A stretch of 64,000 nucleotides of DNA from an uncultured bacterium (GCA_905215325.1 CAJMPP010000004.1:13840-77839); one strand, 5' to 3'. Shown: positions 15,797 through 26,884, counted from the stretch's first letter. Translations and numbers: made by a program. Notes: a model not told the origin generated them from the letters alone.

Positions 15797-16099
15797 TTAC
15801 ACCTCGCGAACGAGCCGCCGCCGGACCTGCGTACCGATAAGATATTCGTCCTTCGCGGCCATCAGTTTCGCGAAATGCGCAGACCGCGCGTGCTCCTGCT
15901 GCGCCGCCTCGTTTTCCCACTGCTCCAAAAGCACCACCTGATCAGGCGCGTCCATCGGCAGCAGATATTCATAGCCCAAGCATCCCGGCTCCTCGCGCGA
16001 AAGCTCGGCCATCCGAATCCTCGCCAACGCGGCCGCAAACGCATCGCGCAAACCCGGCTTCACGAGATAGCGAACCTGAATGAACAGCGTTTCCTTCAT
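15797..16099 (-). CDS. Antibiotic-biosynthesis-monooxygenase (YgiN-like) domain protein
   Basis: 100 residues, one ABM ferredoxin-like domain: a beta-strand opening (ETLFIQVRYLVKPGL), the helix AAALARIRMAELSREEPG, the family-typical CLGYEYLLP, LLEQWENEAAQQEHARSAHF and a C-terminal strand. Such proteins dimerise; some are quinol monooxygenases. It stands alone between TatD and tcdA, both on the same strand. Confidence 0.8.
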   Translation of the reverse strand: MKETLFIQVRYLVKPGLRDAFAAALARIRMAELSREEPGCLGYEYLLPMDAPDQVVLLEQWENEAAQQEHARSAHFAKLMAAKDEYLIGTQVRRRLVREV

Positions 16100-16145
16100 C
16101 GAAGCCCCCTTCGGCTCTCGCCGCCAGATTACAACTCCGCAATGA

Positions 16146-16182
16146 AAACCGGGACAAAGGGACTGCCCCCTTGTCCCGGTTC
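16146..16182 (-). terminator. Hairpin terminator after tcdA
   Basis: AACCGGGACAAAGGG (16147-16161) can pair with CCCCTTGTCCCGGTT (16167-16181). On the minus strand a short T-rich tail (GTTTTCATT) follows. Confidence 0.7.
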
Positions 16183-16189
16183 GGTCCTG

Positions 16190-17014
16190 CTACGCCTCCG
16201 GCACCTGAGCTATCTCGCAGAGCACCTTGCCTGCCAGCATTTGGCCGAAAATCGGCGGCATGAACGATGCCGTGCCCAGGTTTGTGCGCTCACGACGCTC
16301 GGCGCCCTCCACGGCGGGGCGCTTCACCGGCTCCTCGCACGAGTACAGCACGCGCAGGCGGCGGATGCCGCGCTTGCGGCACTCCTTGCGCATGACGCGC
16401 GCAAGCGGGTCGTTGCGCGTTTCGGAGACGTCGGCGAAGCGCAGGCATTCGGGGTGCAGCTTGTTGGCGCCGCCCATGCTGGAGATAAGCGGCATCCCCG
16501 TGCGGTCGGCGTACTCGGCGATGGCCAGTTTTGCGGAAACGGAGTCGATCGCATCGATGAGCATGTCGACTTTCCCCAGGTAGCGGTCGAGCAGCGGCGC
16601 CACATCGTCGGCGCGCAGGAACATGTCGAGCGCCTCCACCTGGCAGTCGGGGTTGATGTCGTGCACCATGTCGCGCACCACTTCGTGCTTTTTGCGCCCG
16701 AGCGTGCTGTGGAACGCGATGGCCTGACGGTTGATGTTGGACAGGCCGACGATGTCGTGATCGATGACGATCAGGTGCCCCACGCCGCCGCGCGCCAGCG
16801 CCTCCACGCAGCTCGAGCCCACACCGCCCAGGCCGATGACCATGACGGTAGCGGCCTCCACGCGGTCGAGGCCGGCGCTGGTCATGATGACCTCGAGCTT
16901 CTCGGTGGGCGTGCCGCGGCGCGTGCGGACGCGCAGCGATTCGGCGATTTCCTCGCGCGTGCGCGGCGCCGCAGCCGCAATAGTCGCATTCTTGCTGTTC
17001 ACGTTCTCAGCCAT
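16190..17014 (-). CDS. tcdA: tRNA threonylcarbamoyladenosine dehydratase
   Basis: 274 residues, E1-like ThiF/MoeB fold. It uses ATP to cyclise t6A37 to ct6A in tRNA. Visible: the adenylate-binding GLGGVGSSCVEALARGG, IDHDIVGLSNINRQ, the Asp-rich VDMLIDAIDSVSAK, and a C-terminal region specific to TcdA (SMGGANKLHPECLRFADVSE, MPPIFGQMLAGKVL). The N-terminus has a 40-residue leader before the fold. The 3' end shares the motif TGCGAGATAGC plus CAGGTG with the 42-bp repeat at 13425-13592. Confidence 0.92.
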   Translation of the reverse strand: MAENVNSKNATIAAAAPRTREEIAESLRVRTRRGTPTEKLEVIMTSAGLDRVEAATVMVIGLGGVGSSCVEALARGGVGHLIVIDHDIVGLSNINRQAIAFHSTLGRKKHEVVRDMVHDINPDCQVEALDMFLRADDVAPLLDRYLGKVDMLIDAIDSVSAKLAIAEYADRTGMPLISSMGGANKLHPECLRFADVSETRNDPLARVMRKECRKRGIRRLRVLYSCEEPVKRPAVEGAERRERTNLGTASFMPPIFGQMLAGKVLCEIAQVPEA

Positions 17015-17454
17015 GCCGTCCCTTTCGCGCGCGCCGCAAAAGCGGCGGTTTCGTGTTTCGCGTTCATCCTAGCATCGCGGGCGCGCGCAGCCCTCCGGCA
17101 GCCAACATCACCACGGAAGAAGGGGAAGGACGAGCGCCTACCGCAAAAAAGGTGCGCAGCATTTCCCAAGAGAAGCCAGCGCAACGCCGCGCCGGTCACC
17201 GCCAGCTTCGCTTACGGAAAAACCGCGTTCCGCACACCACTCCGCCATAAGCGATTACGCCCCCTTCTGCCACCCCGCCGCGGCGATTACGCGCCCTCCT
17301 TGCAGCTACCCGCCTCAAGGGGAAGGAAAGCGAATGCGAGCCGTGAAGCACCATGCACGACGAACGCAAAAGACCGGCCTTCATGCAAACCCACAAGCCA
17401 CGTGAACGCAAAAGCGGGCGGGCACATTGGTTGCGCGCCCGCCCCGCTTGCCTG
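17015..17454. other. Intergenic gap, no gene seen
   Basis: About 440 bases between tcdA and the Ser/Gly-rich protein. All frames are open in places because of the base composition, but none has a ribosome binding site or protein-like sequence. No hairpin terminator or promoter was convincing. Confidence 0.4.
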
Positions 17455-19005
17455 TTACGAAGCTGTAGTGGAGCTTGTGGAACTGCTGGCCGAGGATCCG
17501 GATGGGGAATCGCCCGCGGACCCCGCGGAGCCGTTGTTCGACGAGGAACTTCCCGTCCCTGCGGAACCGCTGGACGAGGAGCCGCTCGACGAGCTGCCGG
17601 TGTCGCTTGCGCTGCCGCTTCCGGAGCCGCCGGTTTGCGAACCGGATGTGCCGCCAGAGCCGCTACCGGAGCCGCCGGTGGTGGAACCCGTCGAGCTGCC
17701 GGAGCCGCTTGCGCTGCCCGACTCCGTGCCACTGGTCGAGGACCCGCTAGCGCTGCCGGACCCGGAAGCCGAGCTTTCCGATGACTCGGTGCCGTCCTGA
17801 TGCACAGGCGCGGCGGAATCCTTCGTGGCGGCGCCTTGCTGATCCTGCGTTGCCGACTGCTGCGACTTGCCGTTCAGCTTGCCCTTCGCCGTGGAGCCGT
17901 CGTCGGTCTGCGACGTCGAAGTGCCGGTGAACAGCGGCTCTGTCTTGGTGCCCACGCCTTCGCCCGCCGTCACCAGGTTGATGATACCCGCGGAGATGGC
18001 CACTGCGGCCAGGGCCGACACCACCGACACCGCGATCACGCCGCGCTGCATGCGCTGGCGGCGCAGATGCTCGGCACGGCCGCGCAGCACGCCCGTCTCG
18101 CCGTTTTCGCGCAGGTCATGCACGCTGCGGGTGGGGGTTGCGGAAGAGGCCGGACCGCCGGCAGCGGCCAAGTCGTCCGGCGCCGCCGCGGCGCCGGACG
18201 CAGGCATCGCGTCCATCACGCGTGTTGCAGAGGAGCCGCCCGCGGCTTCCGGCATCATGCGGGTTTCGCCCGCGGCTGCGGAGGGCCCCGCCTCATCGAG
18301 CGGGTTCAGCTCGCGCAGCTTGTCGGCAGATGCCTGCAGAAACTGCTTGTACACCTGCGATGCGACGGTGGATACCACCGAGCCTACCGCCACGCCGATG
18401 ACCGAGCCGGCGATGCCGATTTTCGACGACAGCAACATCGACGTCACCGCCGCCAACGCGCCGGCTGCCACCTGCGGCACCGACAGGCCTTCGAGCAGCC
18501 CGCCCAGCCCCTTGCGTTTGGGAGCCTCCTCCGCTTCCGCGGCGCTGCCGCTAACTCCGGGTGCCGCAAACCCAGCATTTACGTTGGGCACGACATTCAC
18601 GCCACCTGCCGCAAACGCGCCGTTCGCGGCAGGCGAACCCGATGCGGCTTCCGTAGCCGCGACACCGTTCGCGCCGGGCACGGCGCCTGCGCCCGGCGCC
18701 GCAAACCCGGCATTTGCACCGGGAACACCGCTCCCAACGGGCGCGGCACTCGCACCGGGCGCAGCGTTCCCGCCATTCCCGCCGGGAACGGCACTCGCAC
18801 CGGGGACGTCGTTCGCATCGTTCCCGTCAGGAGCGGCGAACGGCATCATCACCCGTTGCGTCGACGCTGGGCGACCCCTAAGCGGGTACGGCGCCTGGGC
18901 CGCCCGCGCGGGTCTATCGGCGCGCAGAGGCATTTGCCGCGTTTCGCCCCCTGCCGGCATCCTCGTATCCTTACCCGCTTGCGGGTTTTCCTGCATATGC
19001 GCCAT
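17455..19005 (-). CDS. Membrane protein with Ala/Gly/Pro-rich N-terminus and Ser/Gly-rich extracellular tail
   Basis: 516 residues from ATG 19005, preceded by AGGAGG with nine-base spacing; upstream ATGs lack this. Layout: a low-complexity N-terminal region (repeated GFAAPGA, AVPGANG-type units); a hydrophobic Gly/Ala region (VAAGALAAVTSMLLSSKIG, VIGVAVGSVVSTVASQV); a charged linker; one clear membrane helix (GVIAVSVVSALAAVAISAGI); and a C-terminal tail of about 150 residues almost entirely Ser, Gly and Thr. The tail should be extracellular and may be glycosylated. There is no LPXTG. No function recognised. Confidence 0.65.
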   Translation of the reverse strand: MAHMQENPQAGKDTRMPAGGETRQMPLRADRPARAAQAPYPLRGRPASTQRVMMPFAAPDGNDANDVPGASAVPGGNGGNAAPGASAAPVGSGVPGANAGFAAPGAGAVPGANGVAATEAASGSPAANGAFAAGGVNVVPNVNAGFAAPGVSGSAAEAEEAPKRKGLGGLLEGLSVPQVAAGALAAVTSMLLSSKIGIAGSVIGVAVGSVVSTVASQVYKQFLQASADKLRELNPLDEAGPSAAAGETRMMPEAAGGSSATRVMDAMPASGAAAAPDDLAAAGGPASSATPTRSVHDLRENGETGVLRGRAEHLRRQRMQRGVIAVSVVSALAAVAISAGIINLVTAGEGVGTKTEPLFTGTSTSQTDDGSTAKGKLNGKSQQSATQDQQGAATKDSAAPVHQDGTESSESSASGSGSASGSSTSGTESGSASGSGSSTGSTTGGSGSGSGGTSGSQTGGSGSGSASDTGSSSSGSSSSGSAGTGSSSSNNGSAGSAGDSPSGSSASSSTSSTTAS

Positions 19006-20390
19006 GAGCAACCTCCTCATGCTCGCGTTTTCTTGAGCGCGGCTGGCAATCATCGCGCTCGAACTTTGTATTACGCTGAAGGCTACGCGCTTCGTCACCG
19101 CCCCGATACCCTTTCAGCGAACTTCCACCGAAGCGATACCGACCCGTCAAACAACAATCGCCGAATCCGCGCAAACCGAACGCCCCTGGGTCAAGCGCCC
19201 TAGCTTGCCGCGGAGAACGTCCCGCAACGGAAGTCACGAGGTCGCTGCACATTATCTTGTGGCACCCAGCTTGCCGCGGAGAACGTCCCGCGACAGAAAC
19301 CGAGCCTTCTCTCCTGCAGAACGCCACAACCCTTGCGCTAAAGCCAAGGGTGACCCGACGTTCTTACCCCTTCTCCCCTACCGAGCGCCACAACCCTTGC
19401 GCCGGCTTTCAGCGCAGAAAGTCACAAGAAGTTAAGCCCCATGCGCCGCTTTGCGATATCTGGATGCAGCATATCCACCCGACGTCCCAGCTAAATGCCC
19501 CGTCTTCCGAACGGCTTCGCAAGCAGCGCCGACTTCTGGGCGGTCTCAAACACGACGCCGGCCCTCTCCCAGCGCCATATGCAACAAGCGCGAAGCAAAG
19601 AGAACGAAGCGAAGAGAACGAAGCGAAGAGAAACATCTGGGCGGTTTCGTAGGCAATGCCAGCTTTTCTGCAAAAGCTGACCTGGGGTTATTCCGAGCAC
19701 CTGCCGAAATCCACCCTGAGAACCGCCCAGAACTCCAGACTCATGTCAAAATCAGGTCCGTTTTTCTGCAAAACAGCCCAGAACTCAAGGACCGCGACCG
19801 AACTGCCGCACAACCGCGGCACCACACAAACGCAGCACTGCGCGATCGAACCACCGGGCAACCAAACCACCACGCAATCGCAAGCTGACGAACGAAGCGA
19901 GGCCGGCGCCCCGAAGGAGTGCCGGCCTCATGCCAAACCGTTTAATCGCAAGACCCCGCGATGGGATGCCTACCTCGCTTCAAACCGTGCGAAATCGCAA
20001 AATCCCGCAAAGAGAGGTGCAGGCTACCCACCCGTCATCTGGCGAAACAAAACCGACAGGGCCTCGCGCGAGGCCAAGACCCAAAGGAGGTACCGGCCTC
20101 GCCGTCGTCCCCAACGCGGCCGCCCGTCAACGCGACGCCGTCCTCTGGCGCTTGCGGCATCGATGCATGGCGCCAGCAGGCGAAACGAAACCGACGAGCT
20201 TTCGCGCGAGGACCTGCGAAGGGATGGCGCCCTCCGGCGCGCTGGCGAACCCCGCCCCGAAAGCGCCGGAGAGCGAAGCGACTCGCCTGTCTCGCCAACG
20301 AGGCGCCCGGTCGCCCCGAGGGGCCACGCAACCAAGAGCTCGACTAGCTCGCCGATCTCGCCGACAAAGCGCCCGGTCGCCCTGCCGCCC
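19006..20390. other. 1.4-kb repeat-rich non-coding region
   Basis: No credible gene despite long open frames. Contents: a direct repeat AGCTTGCCGCGGAGAACGTC at 19202 and 19267; GCGCCACAACCCTTGCGC-like units near 19320 and 19387; a 14-bp tandem unit GAGAACGAAGCGAA near 19600-19630; four TCTGGGCGGT-type motifs in both orientations (19538, 19637, and inverted near 19722 and 19780); a duplicated block starting GGCGAAACRAAACCGAC at 20041 and 20179; and GCGCCCGGTCGCC at about 20310 and 20370. Confidence 0.55.
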
Positions 20391-20825
20391 TTACTCCGCG
20401 ATCTCGATGTGGGGTTGGGGCGCGGCGGCCAGGTCGCCGACGGTCACGCCGTCCACGTACTTCTCGATGACCTCGTCAAGTCCTGCCCAGAAACGCACCG
20501 TGGTGCACACGCCGGCGCGATGGCACGGCTCGGGGCCGTCGAGCGCCGCGCAGGTCACCGGCACCGTAGTGCCCTCGACCGCGCGCAGCACGTCGCCCGC
20601 CAGGATGTCGTGCGGGTCGCGCGCCAGGCGGTACCCGCCGCCCTTGCCGCGCACGCTTGCCAACAGGCCCGCCGACACCATGGGGCGGGCGATCTGCTCC
20701 AGATACTTCAGGGACAGCTCCTCGCGTTCGGCCACTTCGCGAAGCGAAACCTTCGCCTCGGGCCCCGCCTGCGCGATGCACACCGCCAAGCGCAATGCAT
20801 ATCGTCCCTTCGATGAGATAAGCAC
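20391..20825 (-). CDS. Rrf2-family transcriptional regulator, probable Fe-S sensor of the suf operon
   Basis: 144 residues. The N-terminal winged helix is typical (MLISSKGRYALRLAVCIAQ, SLREVAEREELSLKYLEQI, SVRGKGGGYRLAR). The effector region has three cysteines, VTCAALDGPEPCHRAGVC, in the place where IscR-type proteins bind a Fe-S cluster. It is transcribed away from sufC, with 667 bases between them. By analogy with IscR/SufR-type Rrf2 proteins it should repress the suf genes according to Fe-S status; this role is inferred from position and the cysteines. Confidence 0.88.
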   Translation of the reverse strand: MLISSKGRYALRLAVCIAQAGPEAKVSLREVAEREELSLKYLEQIARPMVSAGLLASVRGKGGGYRLARDPHDILAGDVLRAVEGTTVPVTCAALDGPEPCHRAGVCTTVRFWAGLDEVIEKYVDGVTVGDLAAAPQPHIEIAE

Positions 20826-21400
20826 GATTCCCCCTTATCGATTCCAGCTACCTTCGCAAAACCACCGAAACGCTTGCCGCGAGCCGCGCAGACCGGCACG
20901 CCAGGGACACCCGGCAAACCCGCAAGCAAACCGCGCAAACCACATGCGCCGCCAACCAGCACACCAAGCGCACACGGCGGACCGCACGCGCCCAGGCCGG
21001 GCATACGCAGCAAGCCAGCGAGCACGCCGCGCAAGCCACGCGCTACCGCGAACCCCGCGGGCCGCACGCCAAGCACGCACGGCATACCGCACGCGCCGCA
21101 CGCCAGGTGCACACGGCAAACCCGCGAGCCACGCAGACCTGCGCACCCGCGAGCGCCCCGCGCGCCACCGCAAACCCTGCGCGCCGCAGGCCGGCTTCCA
21201 GGCTCCGCGCCGAACGCGCGCACAGCCCAACGCCGCACGCCGCGCCAGCGCCTACCCGCTTGCCGCCATGACGACCCCCGGTCACCCGTCGGCCGCGCAC
21301 ATCGTCCGGTGTCGCCCTTTGAACATATAGGTTACACTGGACGTAAAGCATGCGCATTCGCGCTTATTCCGCGGATTGATTCCCTGCAGCAAGCATTTCG
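20826..21400. repeat. Low-complexity C/A-rich region with degenerate short repeats
   Basis: From about 20870 to 21270 the plus strand is dominated by C, G and A with recurring GCACGCC, CCGCGCAAGCC, CGGCAAACCCGC and CACACGGC units. All six frames stay mostly open, yet translations are low complexity. It looks like a decayed tandem repeat rather than a gene. The last 130 bases are more AT-rich and lead into the suf promoter. Confidence 0.55.
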
Positions 21401-21401
21401 C

Positions 21402-21467
21402 TTGACAAATCCGCGTGTCACGATATCTTAATCCTATCAAACGTATATGAATAAGCAAAGCCTTATT
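21402..21467 (+). promoter_or_regulatory. suf promoter and candidate operator
   Basis: A consensus TTGACA (21402-21407) with TATCTT about 16 bases downstream. Just after it lies the inverted repeat AATAAG-N6-CTTATT (21450-21467), placed where a repressor would block initiation. The ribosome binding site AGAAGGGGAAG precedes sufC. Confidence 0.6.
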
Positions 21468-21492
21468 TATAAGAAATGAGAAGGGGAAGAAG

Positions 21493-22266
21493 ATGGCAGA
21501 CGAGAACATCCTCCTCAACGTGGCGGGCCTTTCGGCCGCCGTGGATGAGAAGGTCATTCTTCACGACGTCGACCTGACCGTGGGCGCTGGAGAGACCCAC
21601 GTGCTGATGGGCCCGAACGGCGCCGGCAAATCGACGCTGGGCCACGTGGTCATGGGCGATCCCGAGTACACGGTGACCGGCGGCAAAATCACGTTCAACG
21701 GACAGGATATCACAGATCTGTCCACCGATAAACGCTCGCACGCGGGTCTTTTCCTGAGCTTCCAGGCGCCGGTGGAGATCCCCGGCGTGCCCGTCAGCAG
21801 CTTCCTGCGCGCAATTTCCGCAGGCCGCCCGGGGGTGGGCGACATGAAGGGCAAGCAGTTCCGCAAGCACGTCAAGGAGCTGGCCGAGGAGCTGAACATG
21901 GACCCGGCCTACCTGGACCGCGAGCTGGGCGTGGGCTTTTCCGGCGGCGAGAAGAAGAAGCTCGAGATGCTGCAGCTGCTGCTGCTCGAGCCGAAGCTGG
22001 CCTTCCTGGACGAGACCGACTCCGGCCTTGACGTGGACGCGCTGTCCGTCGTCTCGCGCGGCATGGAGGTCTATCGCAAGCGCTGCAACGGAACGCTCGT
22101 CATCATCACGCACAACACCCGCATCCTGGAGCACGTCGACGTCAACCGCGTTCACGTCCTGGTCAAGGGCCGCATGACGGCCGAGGGCGACGCGTCCATG
22201 ATCGCCGACATCGACGAGAACGGCTTCGAGCAGTTCGAGCAGGCCGCGGCCGCATCCGCCGAATAA
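21493..22266 (+). CDS. sufC: Fe-S cluster assembly ATPase SufC
   Basis: 257 residues, an ABC-type ATPase that drives the SufBCD scaffold in cytoplasmic Fe-S cluster assembly. Walker A GPNGAGKST; Q-loop LSFQAPVEIPGVP; signature FSGGEKKK, the SufC variant; Walker B LAFLDETDSGLDVDAL; switch His in IITHNTRIL. First gene of sufCBDSU, ten bases before sufB. Unlike transport ATPases it has no membrane partner here. Confidence 0.97.
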   Translation: MADENILLNVAGLSAAVDEKVILHDVDLTVGAGETHVLMGPNGAGKSTLGHVVMGDPEYTVTGGKITFNGQDITDLSTDKRSHAGLFLSFQAPVEIPGVPVSSFLRAISAGRPGVGDMKGKQFRKHVKELAEELNMDPAYLDRELGVGFSGGEKKKLEMLQLLLLEPKLAFLDETDSGLDVDALSVVSRGMEVYRKRCNGTLVIITHNTRILEHVDVNRVHVLVKGRMTAEGDASMIADIDENGFEQFEQAAAASAE

Positions 22267-22275
22267 GGGGCAGCC

Positions 22276-23684
<1,409 letters not shown>

Positions 23685-23685
<1 letters not shown>

Positions 23686-24947
23686 TGGGCGCCGACGTTT
23701 TGAACAACGTGAACGCGATGCCCGCGCCTACCTGGCATCGCCTTGATATGAACGAGACCGCCGTGGAGCTGCCCGAGGGCCTTTCCTTCGCAGCCCAGGT
23801 GGAAGTGGAGGCCGCCGCCGAGCTCATCGGCGAAGCGGGCGCCTTCGACGCGGCCGTGGCCGCGCTGCAGGAGCGCGTCGATGCGGCTCGCGCCGCCGGC
23901 CCCGCCGACACGCGCGCCATCCTGAAGGCTGTCGACCCCGACGTGGACCCCGCCGACCTGGATATCCCGGCCTTGTCCACCTACGAGCACAAGGCCGTGC
24001 GCCAGGAGATGGCGAACAACGTGGCCGAGGCGTTCGAGTGCGGCATGGGCGAGCAGGCCACCGCATGGCTGGCCGAAGCCGCCGGCAAGGGCGCCGCAAC
24101 CGTATTCGCGCCGGCAGCCGGTAAGCGCGGCCAGGCCACGGTGCGCATCGCCGGTGTGGACGGCGCCGCCAACGTGGCCGCCATCGACGTGGTGGCCCCC
24201 GCGGGCGCTGCGTTCGACCTGACCGTGTCGCTTGACTCCTCCGCCGCCGGCAGCGGCGTGGTGGGCGTGGTGCTGCGCGTGTTCGCCGGCGAGAACGCCC
24301 ACGTCAACGTCACGTCCGTGCATACGCTCGGCGACACGTGGATGGCGCTCGACGACACGGGCATCGTCTGCGACGAGGGCGCGTTCGTCACCGTGCGCCA
24401 CCGCATGCTGGGCGCGGGCAAGTCCTACACGGGCCTGGCCACCGACCTGCGCGGCGACCTGTCGCGCGTGGACGTGGACACCCGCTACCTGGCCGCCGGC
24501 CAGGACGTGCGCGACTTCAACTACATCGTGCGCCATCGCGGCAAGAAGACCCGCTGCAACATCGACGCCAACGGCGCGCTCATGGGCGAGTCGAAGAAGA
24601 TCCTGCGCGGCACCATCGACCTGGTTCGCGGCTGCAAGGGCGCCGAGGGCACCGAGCGCGAGACCGTGCTTCTGGTGGACGAGCGCGTGGACAACAAGAC
24701 CATCCCCGTCATCCTGTGCGACGAGGACGACGTGGCCGGCAACCATGGCGCTACCATCGGCCATGTGGCCGCCGACCAGCTGTTCTACCTGAAGTGCCGC
24801 GGCCTTTCCCAAGAAGCCGCCGAGGGCCTGTTCGCCACGGCGACCCTCGAGGAGACGGCGCTTGCCGTCGAAGACGAAACCGTTCGCGCGGGCGTCGGCC
24901 GCCTGGCCGGCCGCCTGGGCATTCCCTATCAGGAGGTGGAAGGCTAG
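23685..24947 (+). CDS. sufD: Fe-S assembly protein SufD
   Basis: 420 residues, paralogue of SufB that completes the SufBC2D complex. The N-terminal half is divergent and Ala-rich. The C-terminal half carries the family signature (DVRDFNYIVRHRGKKTRCN, GNHGATIGHVAADQLFYL, RGLSQEAAEGLF). The start overlaps the sufB stop; sufS begins three bases after its stop. Confidence 0.93.
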
Positions 24948-24950
24948 CTT

Positions 24951-26285
24951 ATGTCAGCTTCCGCAAACAACGCAGAGCTCGATCGCACGGCATGCGCCGT
25001 GGCCGATGCGGCGCATGCCGCCCAGGCCTCGGCCACAGCCGGCGACATCGTGTGCGCCGCCAATATCGCCGAGAACCCCTACAAGCGCGACTTCCCGCTG
25101 CTTGCCAACCATCCCGACCTGGTGTTTTTGGACAGCGCCGCCACTGCGCAGCGCCCCGCCGCCGTGCTTGACGCGCAGCGCCGCTTCTACGAGGAGATGA
25201 ACGCCAACGCCCTGCGCGGCCTGTACCGCCTGTCGGTCGAGGCCACCGAGGCCATCGAGATCGCCCGCCAGCGCGTGGCTAAGTTCATCGGCGCGCCCGA
25301 CGCGCACGACATCGTGCTGACGCGCAACGCCTCCGAGTCGCTCAACATCGTGGCGAAGGCCTTCGCCCCCACCGTGCTCGAGCCCGGCGACGAGGTGTGC
25401 ATCACCATCATGGAGCACCACTCCAACCTCATCCCGTGGCAGCAGGCCTGCCGCGCGGCCGGGGCAAAGCTCGTCTACCTCTACCCCGACGAGAACGGCG
25501 TCATCACGCCCGAGGAGATGGACGCGAAGATCGGCCCGAAGACCAAGATCGTGTCCGTGGTGCACGTATCCAACGTCCTTGGCGTGAAAAACCCCGTCGA
25601 GGAGCTGGGCCGCCGCGTGCACGCACAGGGCGGCTACCTGGTGGTCGACGGCGCGCAGTCCACGCCGCACATCCACGTGGACGTGCAGGCCATCGGCGCC
25701 GACTTCTTCGCCTTCTCCGCACACAAGCTGTTCGGCCCGTTCGGCATGGGCGTGCTGTGGGGCCGCGACGAGCTGCTCAACGCCATGCCGCCGTTCCTCA
25801 CGGGCGGCGAGATGATCGACTCAGTCACCGAGCAGGACGCCACCTGGGCGCCCGTGCCCGAGAAGTTCGAGGCCGGCACGCAGGACGCCGCCGGCATCTA
25901 CGCCACCGCGGCGGCCATCGCCTACGTGGAGTCGGTGGGCCTCGATGTCATCGCCGCGCGCGAGCAGGCGCTCGTGCGCTACTGCATGGAGGAAATGGCG
26001 AAGCTGCCCTTCATCACCGTCATCGGCAGCCCCGACCCCGACATGCACCACGGCGTCATCAGCTTCAACGTCGACGGCATCCACCCGCACGACGTGGCCA
26101 GCATCCTGGACATGGACCAGGTGGCCATCCGCGCCGGGCACCACTGCGCCCAGCCGCTGCTCACGTGGCTGGGCGTGGAGAACCTTGCCTGCTGCCGCGC
26201 CAGCCTGGCGTTCTACAACGACAAGAACGACGTCGACGCCTTGATCGAGGGCCTCGGCAACGTTTGGAGGACCTTCAATGGCTAA
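24951..26285 (+). CDS. sufS: Cysteine desulfurase SufS
   Basis: 444 residues, PLP-dependent, group II. It removes sulfur from cysteine and passes it to SufU. The PLP lysine is K259 in FSAHKLFGPFGMG. The catalytic cysteine is C415 in ACCRASLAFYN; the preceding residue is also Cys, which is unusual. An Ala-rich N-terminal extension of about 40 residues precedes the conserved YKRDFPLLANHPDLVFLDSA. It overlaps sufU by eight bases. Confidence 0.95.
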   Translation: MSASANNAELDRTACAVADAAHAAQASATAGDIVCAANIAENPYKRDFPLLANHPDLVFLDSAATAQRPAAVLDAQRRFYEEMNANALRGLYRLSVEATEAIEIARQRVAKFIGAPDAHDIVLTRNASESLNIVAKAFAPTVLEPGDEVCITIMEHHSNLIPWQQACRAAGAKLVYLYPDENGVITPEEMDAKIGPKTKIVSVVHVSNVLGVKNPVEELGRRVHAQGGYLVVDGAQSTPHIHVDVQAIGADFFAFSAHKLFGPFGMGVLWGRDELLNAMPPFLTGGEMIDSVTEQDATWAPVPEKFEAGTQDAAGIYATAAAIAYVESVGLDVIAAREQALVRYCMEEMAKLPFITVIGSPDPDMHHGVISFNVDGIHPHDVASILDMDQVAIRAGHHCAQPLLTWLGVENLACCRASLAFYNDKNDVDALIEGLGNVWRTFNG

Positions 26286-26697
26286 CATCTACACCGCCGC
26301 GCTCATGCAGCACAACGCGCACCCCGACTACAAGTACGACATGGAGGGCGCCACCGACGAGCACGAGGGCGTGAACCCCAGCTGCGGCGACGAGATGGTG
26401 CTGAAGCTGCGCATCGAGGACGGCGTCATCGAGGAGGCCGCATTCACCGGCCACGGCTGCGCCGTTTCGCAGGCATCCGCCGACATGATGGCCGACCTGG
26501 TCACCGGCGAGACCGTGGAGGAGGCGCGCCGCCTGTGCGGCCTGTTCATGAAGATGGTCAAGGGCGAGACGCTCACCAACGAGGAGAAGGAAGACCTCGA
26601 CGAGGCGGCCCAGCTGGAAAGCATCAGCCACATGCCCGCCCGCGTGAAATGCGCCGAGCTGGGCTGGCGCACCCTGTCCGAGATCATCGGCGAATAG
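26278..26697 (+). CDS. sufU: SufU sulfur-transfer protein
   Basis: 139 residues, IscU-like fold, Zn-dependent sulfurtransferase partner of SufS. The three conserved cysteines and the Asp are present: PSCGDEM, GHGCAVSQAS and RVKCAELGW. The start lies inside the end of sufS. Last gene of the operon, followed by two hairpins. Confidence 0.94.
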   Translation: MANIYTAALMQHNAHPDYKYDMEGATDEHEGVNPSCGDEMVLKLRIEDGVIEEAAFTGHGCAVSQASADMMADLVTGETVEEARRLCGLFMKMVKGETLTNEEKEDLDEAAQLESISHMPARVKCAELGWRTLSEIIGE

Positions 26698-26804
26698 GGG
26701 CGTCCGGCACCGCCGCGATTCCCTATTCAACAAGTAGGGAATTATTCGGTTGCCAGTAACATATTGCCGACAAATGGCTATACTCGCGTTTGTCCTAGCT
26801 TTTC

Positions 26805-26834
26805 AAGCCCCGTCCGGATACCCGGGCGGGGCTT
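26805..26834 (+). terminator. Terminator of the suf operon, first hairpin
   Basis: AAGCCCCGTCC pairs with GGGCGGGGCTT around a short loop, followed by GTTTGC. 107 bases after the sufU stop. Confidence 0.75.
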
Positions 26835-26884
26835 GTTTGCGAAGGAGGTCGCACGGGGACGTACGTGGGAGGCATATAGAGGGC

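Noticed and set aside
15662..17800. 712-codon plus-strand ORF
   Set aside because: Antisense to TatD, the ABM protein, tcdA and the Ser/Gly protein, all of which show real motifs. It is open only because of GC-rich codon bias.
19930..21330. 466-codon plus-strand ORF across the Rrf2 gene
   Set aside because: Runs through repeats and antisense to the Rrf2 regulator; Arg/Pro/Thr low complexity.
26750..26785. Promoter between sufU and the terminators
   Set aside because: TTGCCA, TTGCCG and TATACT are present, but the spacings (23 or 9 bases) do not fit a sigma-70-type promoter.
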